Source: Plotosus lineatus
Taxonomy: Eukaryota > Chordata > Actinopteri > Siluriformes > Plotosidae
Length of the DNA stretch: 64,000 bases
Direction of reading: 5' to 3'
NCBI GenBank assembly: GCA_024760905.1
Contig: CM045732.1
Span: 53,331,996 to 53,395,995 of the forward strand
The notes under the pieces: generated by a model
What the model was told of the DNA's origin: nothing
Database searches by the model: none
Seen by the model: only the letters and a program-made list of their open reading frames with translations
In this document: positions 22,063 to 33,513 of the stretch, piece by piece
How positions within the stretch are numbered: the first letter of the stretch is position 1
How the letters are laid out: every line of letters begins with the position of its first letter
Translations under genes and position numbers: made by a program

Positions 22063-22435
22063 TTCACGTTGCACTGCTGCAATAGCATAGAATAGACAAA
22101 CCCCAAAGAACCGCCTTGTTTTTCACTTTTACGAAGTGGTAACATGAATCCAGAAGGAAGAGAGAAGAAAGATGAAGAGGAATTAGAGTTTTCTGTTGCT
22201 TGCAACCAAACAAACAAAATAAATAATTCAACACGAGTAAAAGCAAGGTAGTGTTTTCTTAAATATAATTAATTAGAAGTACCTAAGGGTCACAGTAAAC
22301 AAAAATTTAATAATGTAAGATTTCTAAATGTTCATTTAAAACAAAGATGAAAAAGAAAAACAGACAATTTAAAAATAGTGCATCATAAAATCTGTTAGAT
22401 ATCAGATTGAAACTTTTCACTCTGGAGAATAAAAT

Positions 22436-22742
22436 CGGGCAGCGGTGGCCTAGTGGTATACGGCGCAGGATCGCTGATCCTAGGGTTGGGAGTTTGAGTC
22501 CCACACTCAATGTGGCATGGGCATGTCTCTCACTGTCTATGGTGAGAGGTTCATGTAAAAGAACCATTGCTGGCTTTCGTAAAGAGTAGCTGCATAGCCG
22601 TCAGCGTGTTTCTGTCCCTTGATAAAGGGTTGTGACAGGAAGGGCATCCGACGTAAAAACCTCTGCCAAAATGAAATGTGCGAATCAGATGATTCGCAGT
22701 GGTGACCCCTGAAAAAGGGAACAGCCGAAAGAAATAGAAGAG
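22436..22742 (+). mobile_element. SINE-A with RTE-like tail, internal deletion
   Basis: Head GGGCAGCGGTGGCCTAGTGG, a short deletion around the head/body junction, then body and tail to GAACAGCCGAAAG. Imperfect target duplication ACTCTGGAGAATAAAAT (22419-22435) / ACTCTGGAGAGTAAAAAT (22743-22760). Confidence 0.88.
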
Positions 22743-22760
22743 ACTCTGGAGAGTAAAAAT

Positions 22761-24649
22761 CAAAGCAAGTTAGTCCATAATAATATTTTGTATGTTGGGC
22801 TGTGCTGCATTGTTTTGCTCTGTAAAATATTAATTTTTCACACCAACTTCCAGAAAAAAATGATATTTCCGAGAGGATTTAACACTGTTCTCATCAGAAC
22901 CACCATCAGCAGGATACAACTGCATTTTCTTCAGTCAAACTTTATTTAAAGAAGAGAAAACCAGCCCACATAGAAACCTGAGAATAAACACTTTGAAGTG
23001 ACAAACAGATAAAATACTTCACAGTGAGTGTGCAAAACAAGTCCATTTAGGAAGTGTGAGATGATTAACGTGGATGAGGAACAGATCAGATGAGCTTGAT
23101 CACATGTTTATCTGTAAATGTAATCCATAGCGATGCTTGTAGTGCATATGAAATTATGAATTATGGATAATACAAAATGTAAAGTGTTTGAAGTTGAGTG
23201 AAAGGCTGAAAGACGGATGGTGTGGCAGTGTCAAACTACATCATTTGCACTTATTGTGTGGAGGAAAAAAAAATCAGGGGTATCAGGTGACTTCAGGGTG
23301 CTATGTGTTTCGGACCCACGGACTGAGGAAGGACTAGGGCCTGTCGGTCTAAAATGTCCTATTATCATATATTCGGTCCTCAATAAAGCTTATGCAAATT
23401 ATTAGACTTTCCTATCATGTACTTGCATTAATTATATATCATTAACAGCATTAACATGAATATGAAAATGAATACAGGAATTGTAATATCTTTAGAACGA
23501 GTGATCACAGTTCTTCCATTTAAAGACATTTGTAATCCTGAAATGAAGAGCTATCCAGTGAAGTCATCTCCATTGAAAAATCTTATATTTAAATTGTTAA
23601 TGATTATACCTGTCGAAGAACAACTGCATGATTTCCTCTACTATTTGATTGCTGGATGATTTGTGTGAATATTGTGTGAGAAGTTCATTCACTGAAATGA
23701 GTGTAAGATTATTTTGTTTTCCTGCGTTCCACTCTGTACAAGGATTGCTCAACGACAGCACAGTTTTCTTAGTTGTGGGAGCTCGACCAAGTGGGTGGGG
23801 TTCAGCTAAGATTTTCAAGTTCATTTAAAGACATGCGGTCACTACAGGGTTAAAAAAAAGTGAAGCAATTGGGGTTTTTCCTGAACACAGATGCAACATA
23901 GTGATAAGCCAAAAGTAAACATTCTCAGCGAGTGTAATGCCAGAAATTAATGGTGGCAAACCGAACAGAAGGTGAATTTGAAGGTATAAAAGGAAAAGTC
24001 ATGATGGACAACTCAGCATTTGGGAATCAGTCATGGGATTTGATTGTTGCAAAAACAAAAACACAATCCTAGTACAGTACAGTTATTCCGTGATGCTCAG
24101 CTGACTTACAACTCCCGACATACATGATCTACATATGCTCAGCCCAACACTATTGTAAAAATGTTGTGTGATATATGTGGGTTTACTCATAATATAAACA
24201 GGAGGACCCATAGATTTAATCATAGGGCAAGTAGAGAACCATAAGGAAACCAGAAATGTGTATCCTTATTGTGATACAGCAGTGCGACAGACCGATTTAG
24301 ACCTGACATTGGGAATTACCTACAAGATGTAAAAATATTTGTGTGTATGTTGAAAACTTCACAACAAGTGTCTAAAATAGCATTTTCTGTTGCACGACAG
24401 TTGAGTTTCCTAGAGCACACCAATAACTCTCCAAGGAATTTCCCCACGTTTCAGTGATACAGCTGCTGTATATTTGCCGTGTAATATATTTGATGAGCCT
24501 TAAAAACAACACGGATGCAGAGGAACCAAACTCTGCAGCAAAATCTATGAATTTCAAGTAGTCTAATCTATTACTAATAAACAGAGTACAAAATTTTCTG
24601 TTTTCAGATATGCATCTATAATGTATGCAAACATGCAATCTATACAATA

Positions 24650-24654
<5 letters not shown>
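22761..24654. other. Unique stretch, no supported gene
   Basis: Frames at 23217-23405 (+), 23456-23659 (+), 23597-23824 (-) and 24372-24656 (-) are short, overlap or lack splice and domain support. At 23285-23402 there is a retroelement-like 3' end (CGGACTGAGGAAGGAC ... CAATAAAGC); its class is unresolved. Confidence 0.4.

Positions 24655-24695
<41 letters not shown>
24655..24695. repeat. (TA)n microsatellite
   Basis: About 20 TA units. Confidence 0.95.
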
Positions 24696-24702
<7 letters not shown>

Positions 24703-25779
24703 GTTTTGACAGGAAATTTTCTACACGCATATCCTTTCCAGCTGCATTGATTACTATTCTGTATGGCAGGTTATCTTATGCTGCCTTTTAAGCAGATGCT
24801 CTGCAGCTACAAGACTTTAGTGCACTGGAGGATGTGGGGGTGGATTGGGGTTCAAACGAGCCACACATGGTCCAGAGGGAGAGAACCCAGCGCTTTGATC
24901 CCTCTCCTAACCCTCAGGCTGTGTTCTCCTTGCACACAAATGCATTACCATAATTGATTGGCCTCCTATATTAGTGGGGTTCTCTTCCTACCATGCATCA
25001 GGTTTCTGGATGCTTGCCATACCTTTGATGTACAAGTGTGTGTGTGCCACATTCTGTTGCATCCGAGCTCAGTATCGTTGTGTCTGACTGCCTGAGATAA
25101 ATGCCGAGTTGTCTTTATATTTTCTTTCCTTCTAAACTTTTATTAAATGAGAACATTAGTGTATGCTTGCCGAGGGATTGCAGTAACAGAAAAAAGTATG
25201 GTCTTGGATATTTTATGAATTCATTTACAATCTAGTTATGAATTACATAACTGTCACACTGATAGAATGAGAATAAAATAGTGTTGGATTTCACATGCTA
25301 GAATATTATTTTACAATGCTTATAAAATTTTATTAAATTTTCTGTTAATTCGCCTTCAAATCATACTCTTTGAAGCACCATTCACCAGGGTTTTTATCCA
25401 GTGGGATGACTTCAGGTTGGTTGAGATGCAGGAGAGATGGTGTATATTCCCAAACACCTCTGTCTCTAAGCAAAATCAGCTGATCCCTGCATCTCTCTTC
25501 TGAGCGATAAACCCTGCCAGAACTCTGCTGTTCTTGCTAACAGGCAGAACAGGGAACATTGATACACTATACATGCATTATTGATGGAGGCAAGAAGCTG
25601 ATAAGCTTATAGGAGCTGCAGCTTTCCCTCTCTTCACGTTGGGCCAATTAAACATGACCGGATTCATGGCCTTGTAAAGCCCTGGGTTGTTCAGAGGGTG
25701 AACTTGCTGTGTACATAAAAACTGATGGAAGTAGGAAGCCACACATTCTCCGACAGAATCCAGAATGTGGGACCAATAT

Positions 25780-25815
<36 letters not shown>

Positions 25816-26866
25816 TCACTGTAGTATCTAGAGTTATTATTAATGTCTTCCTCCTCCAAACACCACCTAGGCTTGAACAAGTGGGCAGCATTCCCATTGG
25901 ACCCCTGTTACTCCAGACATGCTTCACTGACATCTCCTGTATATCCTTTGACCCCCTTAGGACATTAGTGAGGCAGATTCTGGGACTCCGTCTGACTGTT
26001 CATGAGTCCTTGGTGCCTATTATTTGTGGAAAACTGCATAAATCACAGAATGTGAACAAGCCATTATAGAAAGCTGTTAAGGGTCATGCCTGGGGGCAGA
26101 TTAGGAATAACAGGGAGGGGACGGGTCTCTGTATGGTGAGGAAGTGGAGACTCGATGATAGACCAATCTTCACAATAAAATGGCCACTGTTGTGGCTTAT
26201 AGAGTGCTGATTAAGTACACCTCATACCACAGCTTTGTTTCTGAAAAGCTGCACTGTGAGAAAAGCTAATATTAGTGGACCTCCCCTGGAGGGTATAGTC
26301 GAGCTGGGGCTCCAAGCAGTGATAAGAAATTATTTTTTAAAAAATGTATGAAATGAAAATGTAAACAGCAACACTGAGGTTGCACAAAAGGAATGCTGCA
26401 GCCTCAGCACTCTGTCGGTGATTTTTAACATTTACACCAATAGGACTGAGGTCCGTCAGTAAACCAATTTGACTTTTTAATGCAGTTTAAAGCAATGTTT
26501 GTATATGATAAAATTTAAAACAGACTTGTCATACAGTACTGTAATACTCTGGCATTAATTGGCCCTTTGACCGGTAACTGGATTGTCCATTTTTCGACCA
26601 AAATTTAACCGTGACAATCTAAAGGAAATATGTCACAAGAAGTAAATCCCAGGCATGACTGCTGCCAATATATGTGAAATGATTGTTTAAAAAAGTGCAG
26701 TAAAAAAAATACAGCCAAAACCCTGGATAACATTGCTTTATGTTCATCATTCAGTTCAAAATTCAGTCAGTCAAATAGCAGAAGAGAACTACTGCAATGA
26801 TTTGAAAATATACCTGAAAAAATACAGTTCTGAACTGGTGGGATTTTATATATTACAAATTTGAAG
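24696..26866. other. Unique stretch, no supported gene
   Basis: Somewhat GC-richer at 24810-24925 and 25600-25990, with a CA repeat at 25780-25813. The open frames here (24763-24957 +; 25725-26069 +) lack splice sites or domains and one runs through the CA repeat. Confidence 0.4.
25780..25813. repeat. (CA)n microsatellite
   Basis: Seventeen units. Confidence 0.95.
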
Positions 26867-26867
26867 T

Positions 26868-26936
<69 letters not shown>

Positions 26937-26950
26937 TGTGTGTGTGTGTT
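26867..26950. repeat. (TG)n microsatellite
   Basis: About 40 units with one GAG interruption at 26934-26936. Confidence 0.95.
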
Positions 26951-27088
26951 GGGGTGAAAGTGTGAAATTGACTTTTCTTCACTGGTGGAGAGAGGTAATC
27001 CGTCATTCTGAGTGACAGGTGTGTTTATGCTTGGCATACATTTTGCTGTGGCCTTGTCCTTTCCCCCTCTTAAAAAATGTGCAGCATG

Positions 27089-27089
<1 letters not shown>

Positions 27090-27166
<77 letters not shown>
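27090..27166. repeat. (AC)n microsatellite
   Basis: About 38 uninterrupted units, only 140 bp from the TG repeat and of the opposite strand sense, so the two could pair as inverted arms. Confidence 0.95.
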
Positions 27167-27168
<2 letters not shown>

Positions 27169-27680
27169 AAAAACATACAGTTGTTCTATGGTGCCATAAT
27201 GATGTGTTCATGTGCTCCACTAGATCACTCAATGGAATAGGATTTTAAAAGGACCAGGTATGGTGTACATACAGTTGTGTTCAAAATAATATCAGTCAGA
27301 CATCACAATCATTGTTTTTGGAAGAAATGATATTTCTACTTGGCAAATAATTTACGATCAGGTGTAGTAGAGCAATACAATCCAACAGACCCAAAAATCA
27401 TGACATGCATGCTGCTGATTCTGTGTATTTGAATCACTAATTGAAATGGGCGTGTTCAAAATAATAGCAGTGTGGTGTTCAATTAGTGACGTCATTCATT
27501 CATTCTTTGAAAAACATTTGCCAATTATTGCCCTTATTTCAAGAAGGAAGGCAGAAAATGCTGTACATGCTGGTTATAGAGCATTTTTCTCTGAAATTCT
27601 GAAGAAAATGGGTAGTTCCGACATTGTTCAGAAGAATAACGTACTTTGCTTAAAAAGCTGATTGGAGTAGAAAACATATA

Positions 27681-28310
27681 CAGGAATCCCTCACTTTCCA
27701 CGGTTAATGGTGACCAAGACACCACACCTCCCCCTCTCCCCGCGACTACCAATTTCCGCGAAGAAGGATCGACACCCCTAACTGACTGAACAAGTATTCA
27801 ACGCACACTTGCTCACTTGAAAGATCGGAAGTCCGAATAAGCCGAGTTTGTCTCACAAGCACCATACGTCACTTGCGACAAGTGCCTACATTCGGTGGAA
27901 CGCCTCACATATATGTACATGTACTAGTATATGTGTATATAATACCAATAAATACATATTGAACACTATAAATGCTTATAATAACAATTAAACATTCAAA
28001 AATAATGCATAAGATGTAAATAAAATATAAATACACACACACATGCAAACGCTCATGAGCACACATCGATACGCGTGCACATACTCAGATGCGCACCTCA
28101 TATAAAAATGTAAGAAAAAAAAGTTTTGTTGAGTTGTTGTTTTTTTTTTTTTTGCACAATTGGCCTTGTTTTGCAGCATTTTCCTTAGCTATTTCTCTAT
28201 TTTTCCTTAATTTCCTTTTTTTTTTTTTTTTTTTTTGATGAATATTTTTGAAAAACCAGCAATGCACTAAAGCCGTAGAAACTGAAGCACGGAGTAGTGA
28301 GGGATCACTG
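27681..28310 (-). mobile_element. MITE-1 nested in Tc1, with extra internal segment
   Basis: Bounded by CAGGAATCCCTCACTTTCC and GTGAGGGATCACTG, preceded by TA at 27679-27680. It carries about 125 bp between roughly 27780 and 27905 (ACTGACTGAACAAGTATTC to GGTGGAACGCC) that is absent from all other copies in the window. Confidence 0.85.
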
Positions 28311-28947
28311 TTAACAAATGTAGAAAATTAAGCTATTGGCAAAAAGCTCCCACAAAGACTTGCCAAAGAGCACATTGACGAGCCTAAAGAGAAATGACTT
28401 AATATTTTGAGGACTGGTGAAAGTAAGATTGTTCTTTTTTGGGTCTAGTGGCCCACCTAAATGACCCCTAAACACTCTATTGAAGCCCCAGTACACTGTG
28501 AAGACAGTGAAGCATGGTGGTGCAAGCATCATGATATGGGGATGTTTCTCATACAACGGTGTCAAAAATATTTATTGCATACCAGGGATCATGGATCAGT
28601 TGTCATACATCAGAATACGTGAAGAGGTCGTGGAAATAGGTGTTCCAACAAGACTACAACCCAAAACACACCACTAAATGGGTAACGTATTGGTCCGAGA
28701 CCAACAAGATTGATGTTATGGAGCGGCGGCCCGTTCACCGGACCTTAATCCAATAGAAAACTTGTGAGGTGACATAAAAAATGCAGCTTCTGAGGAAAAC
28801 CAAGAAATACAGAATAATTATGGAATGTGGTCCAGTCATCCTGGGCTGAAAATACCTGTTCACAGGTGCCAGAGGTTGGTTGATTCCGTGCAACACAGAT
28901 GTGCAGCAGTTCTCAGAAACAGTGTTTATACAAATAAATATTAGTTC

Positions 28948-29058
28948 AGACATCCCTGGGATGTCTGGACCTCTTTGCTTAGGTTGCTGCCCCATGACCC
29001 GACCCCGGAAGAAGCGGAAGACAATGAATGGATGAATGAATGAATGAATGAATGAATG
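28948..29058 (+). mobile_element. 5'-truncated Rex1-like LINE end
   Basis: A 111-bp insertion with perfect 11-bp target duplication AATATTAGTTC (28937-28947, 29059-29069). It starts with the near-palindrome AGACATCCCTGGGATGTCT, encodes the LINE C-terminal-like WTSLLRLLPHDPTPEEAED, and ends in (GAAT)n. It appears to be the terminal piece of the family seen at 36106. Confidence 0.8.
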
Positions 29059-29373
29059 AATATTAGTTCGGTGATTCAAAGGAAATCAAAATCTTTAAAC
29101 ATTTTTCAATTTTTTCAGTGAATGTTTGAGTTTGTAAAGAAGAATGCAGCCACTGCTTTTGTTTGTTTTTAACAGTGTAATATTCACTTTTCTTCCAGTT
29201 CTTTCAAGGAATAAAACAAATTGGATATTTTTTCTTCATGTTTTGATTTGGAATAGAATATGTAGTTTTGCCAATGCATTTGTGTGTATTGAAATAAAAG
29301 CTATTATAAAGATTTTGAGCTTTATTCACTTTTATAAACACACCGCTATTACTGTATTTTGAATATAACTAGG

Positions 29374-29613
29374 TATATAGTGCAATCCAAAAAGTCTACA
29401 TGAAATAAGCTTCATTTTTCAAGAGAATAATATAGAAAACAAAACAGAAAACCAGATAAAAATAATAAACCAGTGTTTCAAATCAAAATGGGCAATAAAG
29501 ATAACATTTTACAAGCCAGCTCAGCGCTATCAGTACTGCTGTAAATGTGGGACATTAGCAAAACTCCTGGCCATAGAGTCAGAGGAAATCTTACAGATCA
29601 TTATAAAAGAGAG

Positions 29614-29664
<51 letters not shown>

Positions 29665-29910
29665 ACACCAAGAGCTCATTTTCAACACAAAGATCATTTT
29701 ACTTCGACAGCATGAGGCGGGGTGGACCCCAGACATAGAGCCACTGTGTTTATATTTAAAAAGGATTTTGTCTTGCAAAAGGTCTGGACAAATAACACAC
29801 AGTGACCTTCTTGTGTAATTCTTACAAACAATACAGACAGAGAAATTATTTAAAATATCAATTTCTACCAGTTATTTCTATTTACATACATACAGTACAT
29901 ACATACATAC
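29374..29910. other. Unique stretch with a GA repeat
   Basis: No gene seen; (GA)n at 29608-29661 and a CATA tetranucleotide patch at 29885-29910 that served as SINE target. Confidence 0.45.
29608..29661. repeat. (GA)n microsatellite
   Basis: About 26 units with one GC interruption near the start. Confidence 0.95.
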
Positions 29911-30165
29911 CCCCAGTGCGGCTAACTGGGTTATCAAAGGCGGGCCATGTCCCTCACTGTCTATGGTGAGAGGCATGTAAAAGAACCATTGCTGACTTTT
30001 GTAAAGAGTAGCTGCAAAGTCGTCAGTGTGCTTCTGTCCCTTGCTAAAAGGGTTGTGACAGGAAGGGCATCCGACGTAAAAACCTCTGCCAAATCAAATG
30101 TGCGAATCAGATGATTCGCTGTGGCGACTCCCGAGTAAAAGGAAAAAAGCCGAAAGGAAGACAGA
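29911..30165 (+). mobile_element. Headless SINE-A, 255 bp
   Basis: Begins CCCCAGTGCGGCTAACTGGG, that is at the head/body junction, and ends CCGAAAGGAAGACAGA. Perfect 18-bp target duplications CAGTACATACATACATAC occupy 29893-29910 and 30166-30183. The A-box and B-box are absent, so this copy has no internal Pol III promoter of the usual kind. It is the same length and has the same first base as the copy at 59661. Confidence 0.92.
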
Positions 30166-30183
30166 CAGTACATACATACATAC

Positions 30184-30911
30184 AAATATTTATATAGCGC
30201 TAATTCTGGCACATGCCACTCAAAAGCGCTGGGGGTGAGTCTGAGAACTTATTGATAGGCATGGTAGGCAAGTGTGAACAGATGTGTTTTAAGTTGTAAT
30301 TCATTTTTAATTAAACAACATATCACTATCACGAGAGGAAAAAAAAGCAGACGGCAAGAAGGAGAAAGAGAAATTGTCCCATTATTACTATTTTCAGTGA
30401 ATAGAGGGAGAATGTGTTTTCCCTGATGAATCTAAAGACATATGGAAGGAAATGCCAATCCAGCAGCTTGGAGTGAATGGGTTTTAAGATTAGATGGCCT
30501 TAGGTTGTTGCTCCTAAATCTAAAATAAATAATTTCTAACATGAATTTACAAGAGAGTCATGTTTGTGGGACTGGATTTCCAGTTACTCACCCACCAGTT
30601 TCAATCTGGGCTCAATCTTGTTTATTTCCAATATACTCCCTGCTGTTGTACAAAAGGTCATCTGATTATTCATTGGTTTTCATTGCAGATCTCCATTTCA
30701 TGCCAAACAAAAGCAAATGTTTATTGGATATGATATGTATTTTCTGACCAAGACAGCTCCATCCTCCTGAGACATCATATTTCCTACCTAAATGGCGGAA
30801 AGCTCTACATCGATTTTCAATTTGAGGCTTGGTACATGGTCAGTTTGAGATATTTAATGTGATAGCACACTATCACCTCTGCACAAGTTGCCCATACTTC
30901 CAAAGGTGCAA
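30184..30911. other. Unique stretch, nothing identified
   Basis: A 68-codon plus frame at 30541-30747 lacks splice sites or known motifs. Confidence 0.45.
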
Positions 30912-30912
30912 A

Positions 30913-30990
<78 letters not shown>
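30912..30990. repeat. (GA)n microsatellite
   Basis: About 39 uninterrupted units. Confidence 0.95.
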
Positions 30991-30991
<1 letters not shown>

Positions 30992-32079
30992 ATCTATTCT
31001 GGAGATGAATATGGCTCTGCATGAATGGACGGCCTTAACGGCTCTGTATCACAGATTGTCAAGTCAAGGTTCTGTTATCATCTACCACAAGAAAGGAAAA
31101 TTGTACCTGATTAATTTTTGGCATTCCATGTACAATACGCATGTTTCTGCTGGGTTCACATCTTGAGGTCAATGAGTTTCCTGTCAATTGTGCCAAACTG
31201 TCTTCATATTCATTATCACATGTACAAAAGTGCATACACTTGCATCTTGTAAATTCCTTTTAAATTGTAGGATATATCCTGAACATAAAAAAAATGAGCT
31301 GGCTGTATATATAATAATTCGTACCCATAATTACGAAGCTGCTCTCTTATAAACTTGTCAGCATATCCTTCATCTTTGTGTATCAGTCACTTACACTAGC
31401 TTTAAAGTATGCACACTACTCCTCTTCGCACAAAGTCATTTCTGCACTTAACATTCCCATCTCTTTTTCTTCACGATGCCCAGTACTTTGGCTTTGTTTG
31501 AGCATGTCAATGAAAAATTCGCACATACACGCCATTCTCTTCTCATATGTCTTGCACTCTCTATAGTGCATCTAAATAAAAGAAGTACACTCCACACCTC
31601 GTGCCTGTAATCTAGAAGCATCTGTAATCTCACGGCTAGGGAGTGGTTTATAGGGCTCAGTAAATCAGAGGAGAATGGACAGGTTTTCTCTCCCTCTCTC
31701 TAGTGCCAATTTCCCAGCCATCATAGGGGGAGGGAGAGCAGAAGGTAAAACTAGCTTTTGAGTCATTTCACAGCATAAAATGCATTATGTGGGTGGTCAC
31801 ATTGTCAAACATGAGTCTAAAGGATGTCCAAAATTAAATCATATAAAGTACTTCCCTGTTTTTAGGATTCTAATGTCGTGGATTACTTCTTTTTTCTTCC
31901 TAGTAAAGTTCCATAAATGTGCGTTATATGAAAGTGAAATCATGAGACCATGGCATGATAAATATAACAGTTGCTCCTCTAATGAGCCTTTGGTGTCTGT
32001 GTGTGTAAATAAATGTAGTTGAGTGGTCCATAAACCATCAAACGTGCTCACTGGGTCAGGGTCAAAGTCTGGAGAGAGT

Positions 32080-32121
<42 letters not shown>

Positions 32122-33004
32122 ATCCGTTTCCCTTTGAAATGGCACCTTGGTCTCCAGCTGTGCGTAATTTAGCCAGTGTCTGATTATGTTCTGCGTGCAT
32201 GCTCCTTGTAATGGCCCATTCCTGCAGCACTTTCCCCCTCTCAAATATTCACCGACATGTTGAGCTTTTACACCTCTTTTGACCTCTGCAGGCCATAGAT
32301 CTCATTCAAATTTACTGAATATCACGTTACTGCAACTTTGCACATGTAATTATTCATGCTTAACCAGAAACAGGTCTGGATACGACCCATCAGGATTCTG
32401 TATGGGCCCGTGAGACCAACAAGCAGAGAAGTGCTAATAAGACGTTCAGTGTGCAGGGGGTCCTAAAAGCAAATTAATGAAATCAGGAAAATATGCCCAT
32501 ATTACAAATTTATGCTGTGAATAAATTTTAGATTCACTTTGGACAGAAAACGTGAAAAAATGCAGATCATAATGCTACATATATAAATCCCAAAGGAAAC
32601 AATGAAGTAATGGTGCCATGTTTGTTGTGGCATAGCCTTGAAACTTTAGAATGAATGATGGATAAAAATTCTTGCATATTGTAATTTCTATTGGTGTCGT
32701 TCATCCATATTAACTGTTCATGGCCTGTTTTTCTGCAATTTCCAGCTTAGAGATAAATAAATTTATTATAGATTGCACATAAATTCTGAACTAAGTAGAC
32801 AAATTGCTGTTATGAATTTGGAAAGGGATTGACATAATTTTACTAGGGAAATATATGTGCCAATAACAGCGGTTCAGATTCAACCAAGAAATATGGCCTG
32901 TCTGTTTATTTATTTGCTTAAACTGAAACTAAATATGGCCCGTGTGAATGTTGGGAACATTTACTGAAATCTTTTCAACATCAAAAAGAACCAGACATCT
33001 AAAG
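30991..33004. other. Unique stretch with a possible conserved segment
   Basis: No supported gene. A GA repeat lies at 32078-32116. 32265-32365 (ACACCTCTTTTGACCTCTGC, then CACATGTAATTATTCATGC) contains nuclear-receptor-like and homeodomain-like cores and could be a conserved non-coding element. Confidence 0.25.
32078..32116. repeat. (GA)n microsatellite
   Basis: About 19 units within a longer purine-rich patch. Confidence 0.9.
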
Positions 33005-33513
33005 ACGTGGGTGGGCGGTTATTAAAAAGGTTTACCAGCAGAGCTGAACGGTAAGTGCTTATTACCATAGAGGGGGGAAACATGAATAATAATGGAACAA
33101 TAAAAGAGTTTTACTGGTATTTGAGTTATTCGTTTTGTGGTATCACCCAAACTACTTACATGAAAGCTGAAAATAAACAGAAAAAAAGCATAATTAAAAA
33201 AAGACCCTTTAATTTAATTTTCCCTCACGGTCCTATTCCTTTAAATATCCCCCCAATGTAAAATCGGATCAATCAGCATGAATGTCAAATTTAGCATGTG
33301 GCAGTTGAACCAATCAACACAATGGTCAACTTTAGCACATGGCACAGGAATGTGCTTAAATTTAGCGGGAGAATCGGGTGAACAATACTCGTCATCACTT
33401 TCTGATAGGTTCATATTTGGCTCATCGCTCCATTCATTCAGAGCATCCCATAGTTTTGCTGTAGCAGTCGGGGTTATTGGAACAGGACGCTTATTACGTC
33501 GGATACGGTACAT
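33005..33513 (+). mobile_element. Unclassified TIR element with acidic ORF remnant
   Basis: Shares two long segments with the copy at 53450-53814 (AAGTGCTTATTACCAT, AACTACTTACATGAAAG, and GGTCAACTTTAGCACATGGC). The right end CGCTTATTACGTCGGATACGG is the complement of the intact left end of the other copy. Just inside it, on the minus strand (33513-33241), a 90-codon frame contains an acidic stretch NLSESDDEYCSPDSPAKF. Such acidic tails occur in several DNA transposase families, but no catalytic motif is visible. The left terminus is eroded. Confidence 0.6.

Larger units (their letters stand above)
27272..29373 (+). pseudogene. Tc1-like transposon, broken by two later insertions
   Basis: The left end CAGTTGTGTTCAAAATAATA follows TA; the right end (CACCGCTATTACTGTATTTT, then GAATATAACTA) is its decayed inverted copy. 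After removing the MITE-1 at 27681-28310 and the LINE tail at 28948-29058, the remainder is about 1.36 kb, a normal Tc1 length. Transposase pieces visible: VKHGGASIMIWGCFSYNGV near 28505-28562, the second Asp motif QQDYNPKHT near 28643-28670, and SPDLNPIENL near 28735-28764. The Trp after IENL is a TGA stop, and an additional TAG and frameshifts separate the pieces. No active transposase can be made. Confidence 0.88.

Noticed and set aside
23283..23360. Hammerhead-ribozyme-like CTGAGGA ... AAAA pattern
   Set aside because: The conserved GAAA is not present and the third stem cannot be formed in the required order.
23597..23824. 75-codon minus-strand frame
   Set aside because: No motif, no splice sites, overlaps another frame and has ordinary AT-rich composition.
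23983..23992. TATAAAAGG TATA-box-like site
   Set aside because: No downstream exon or transcript evidence; expected by chance in AT-rich DNA.
27822..27831. AGATCGGAAG, identical to the start of a common sequencing adapter
   Set aside because: The following bases do not continue as adapter and the segment sits inside a MITE copy; chance match.
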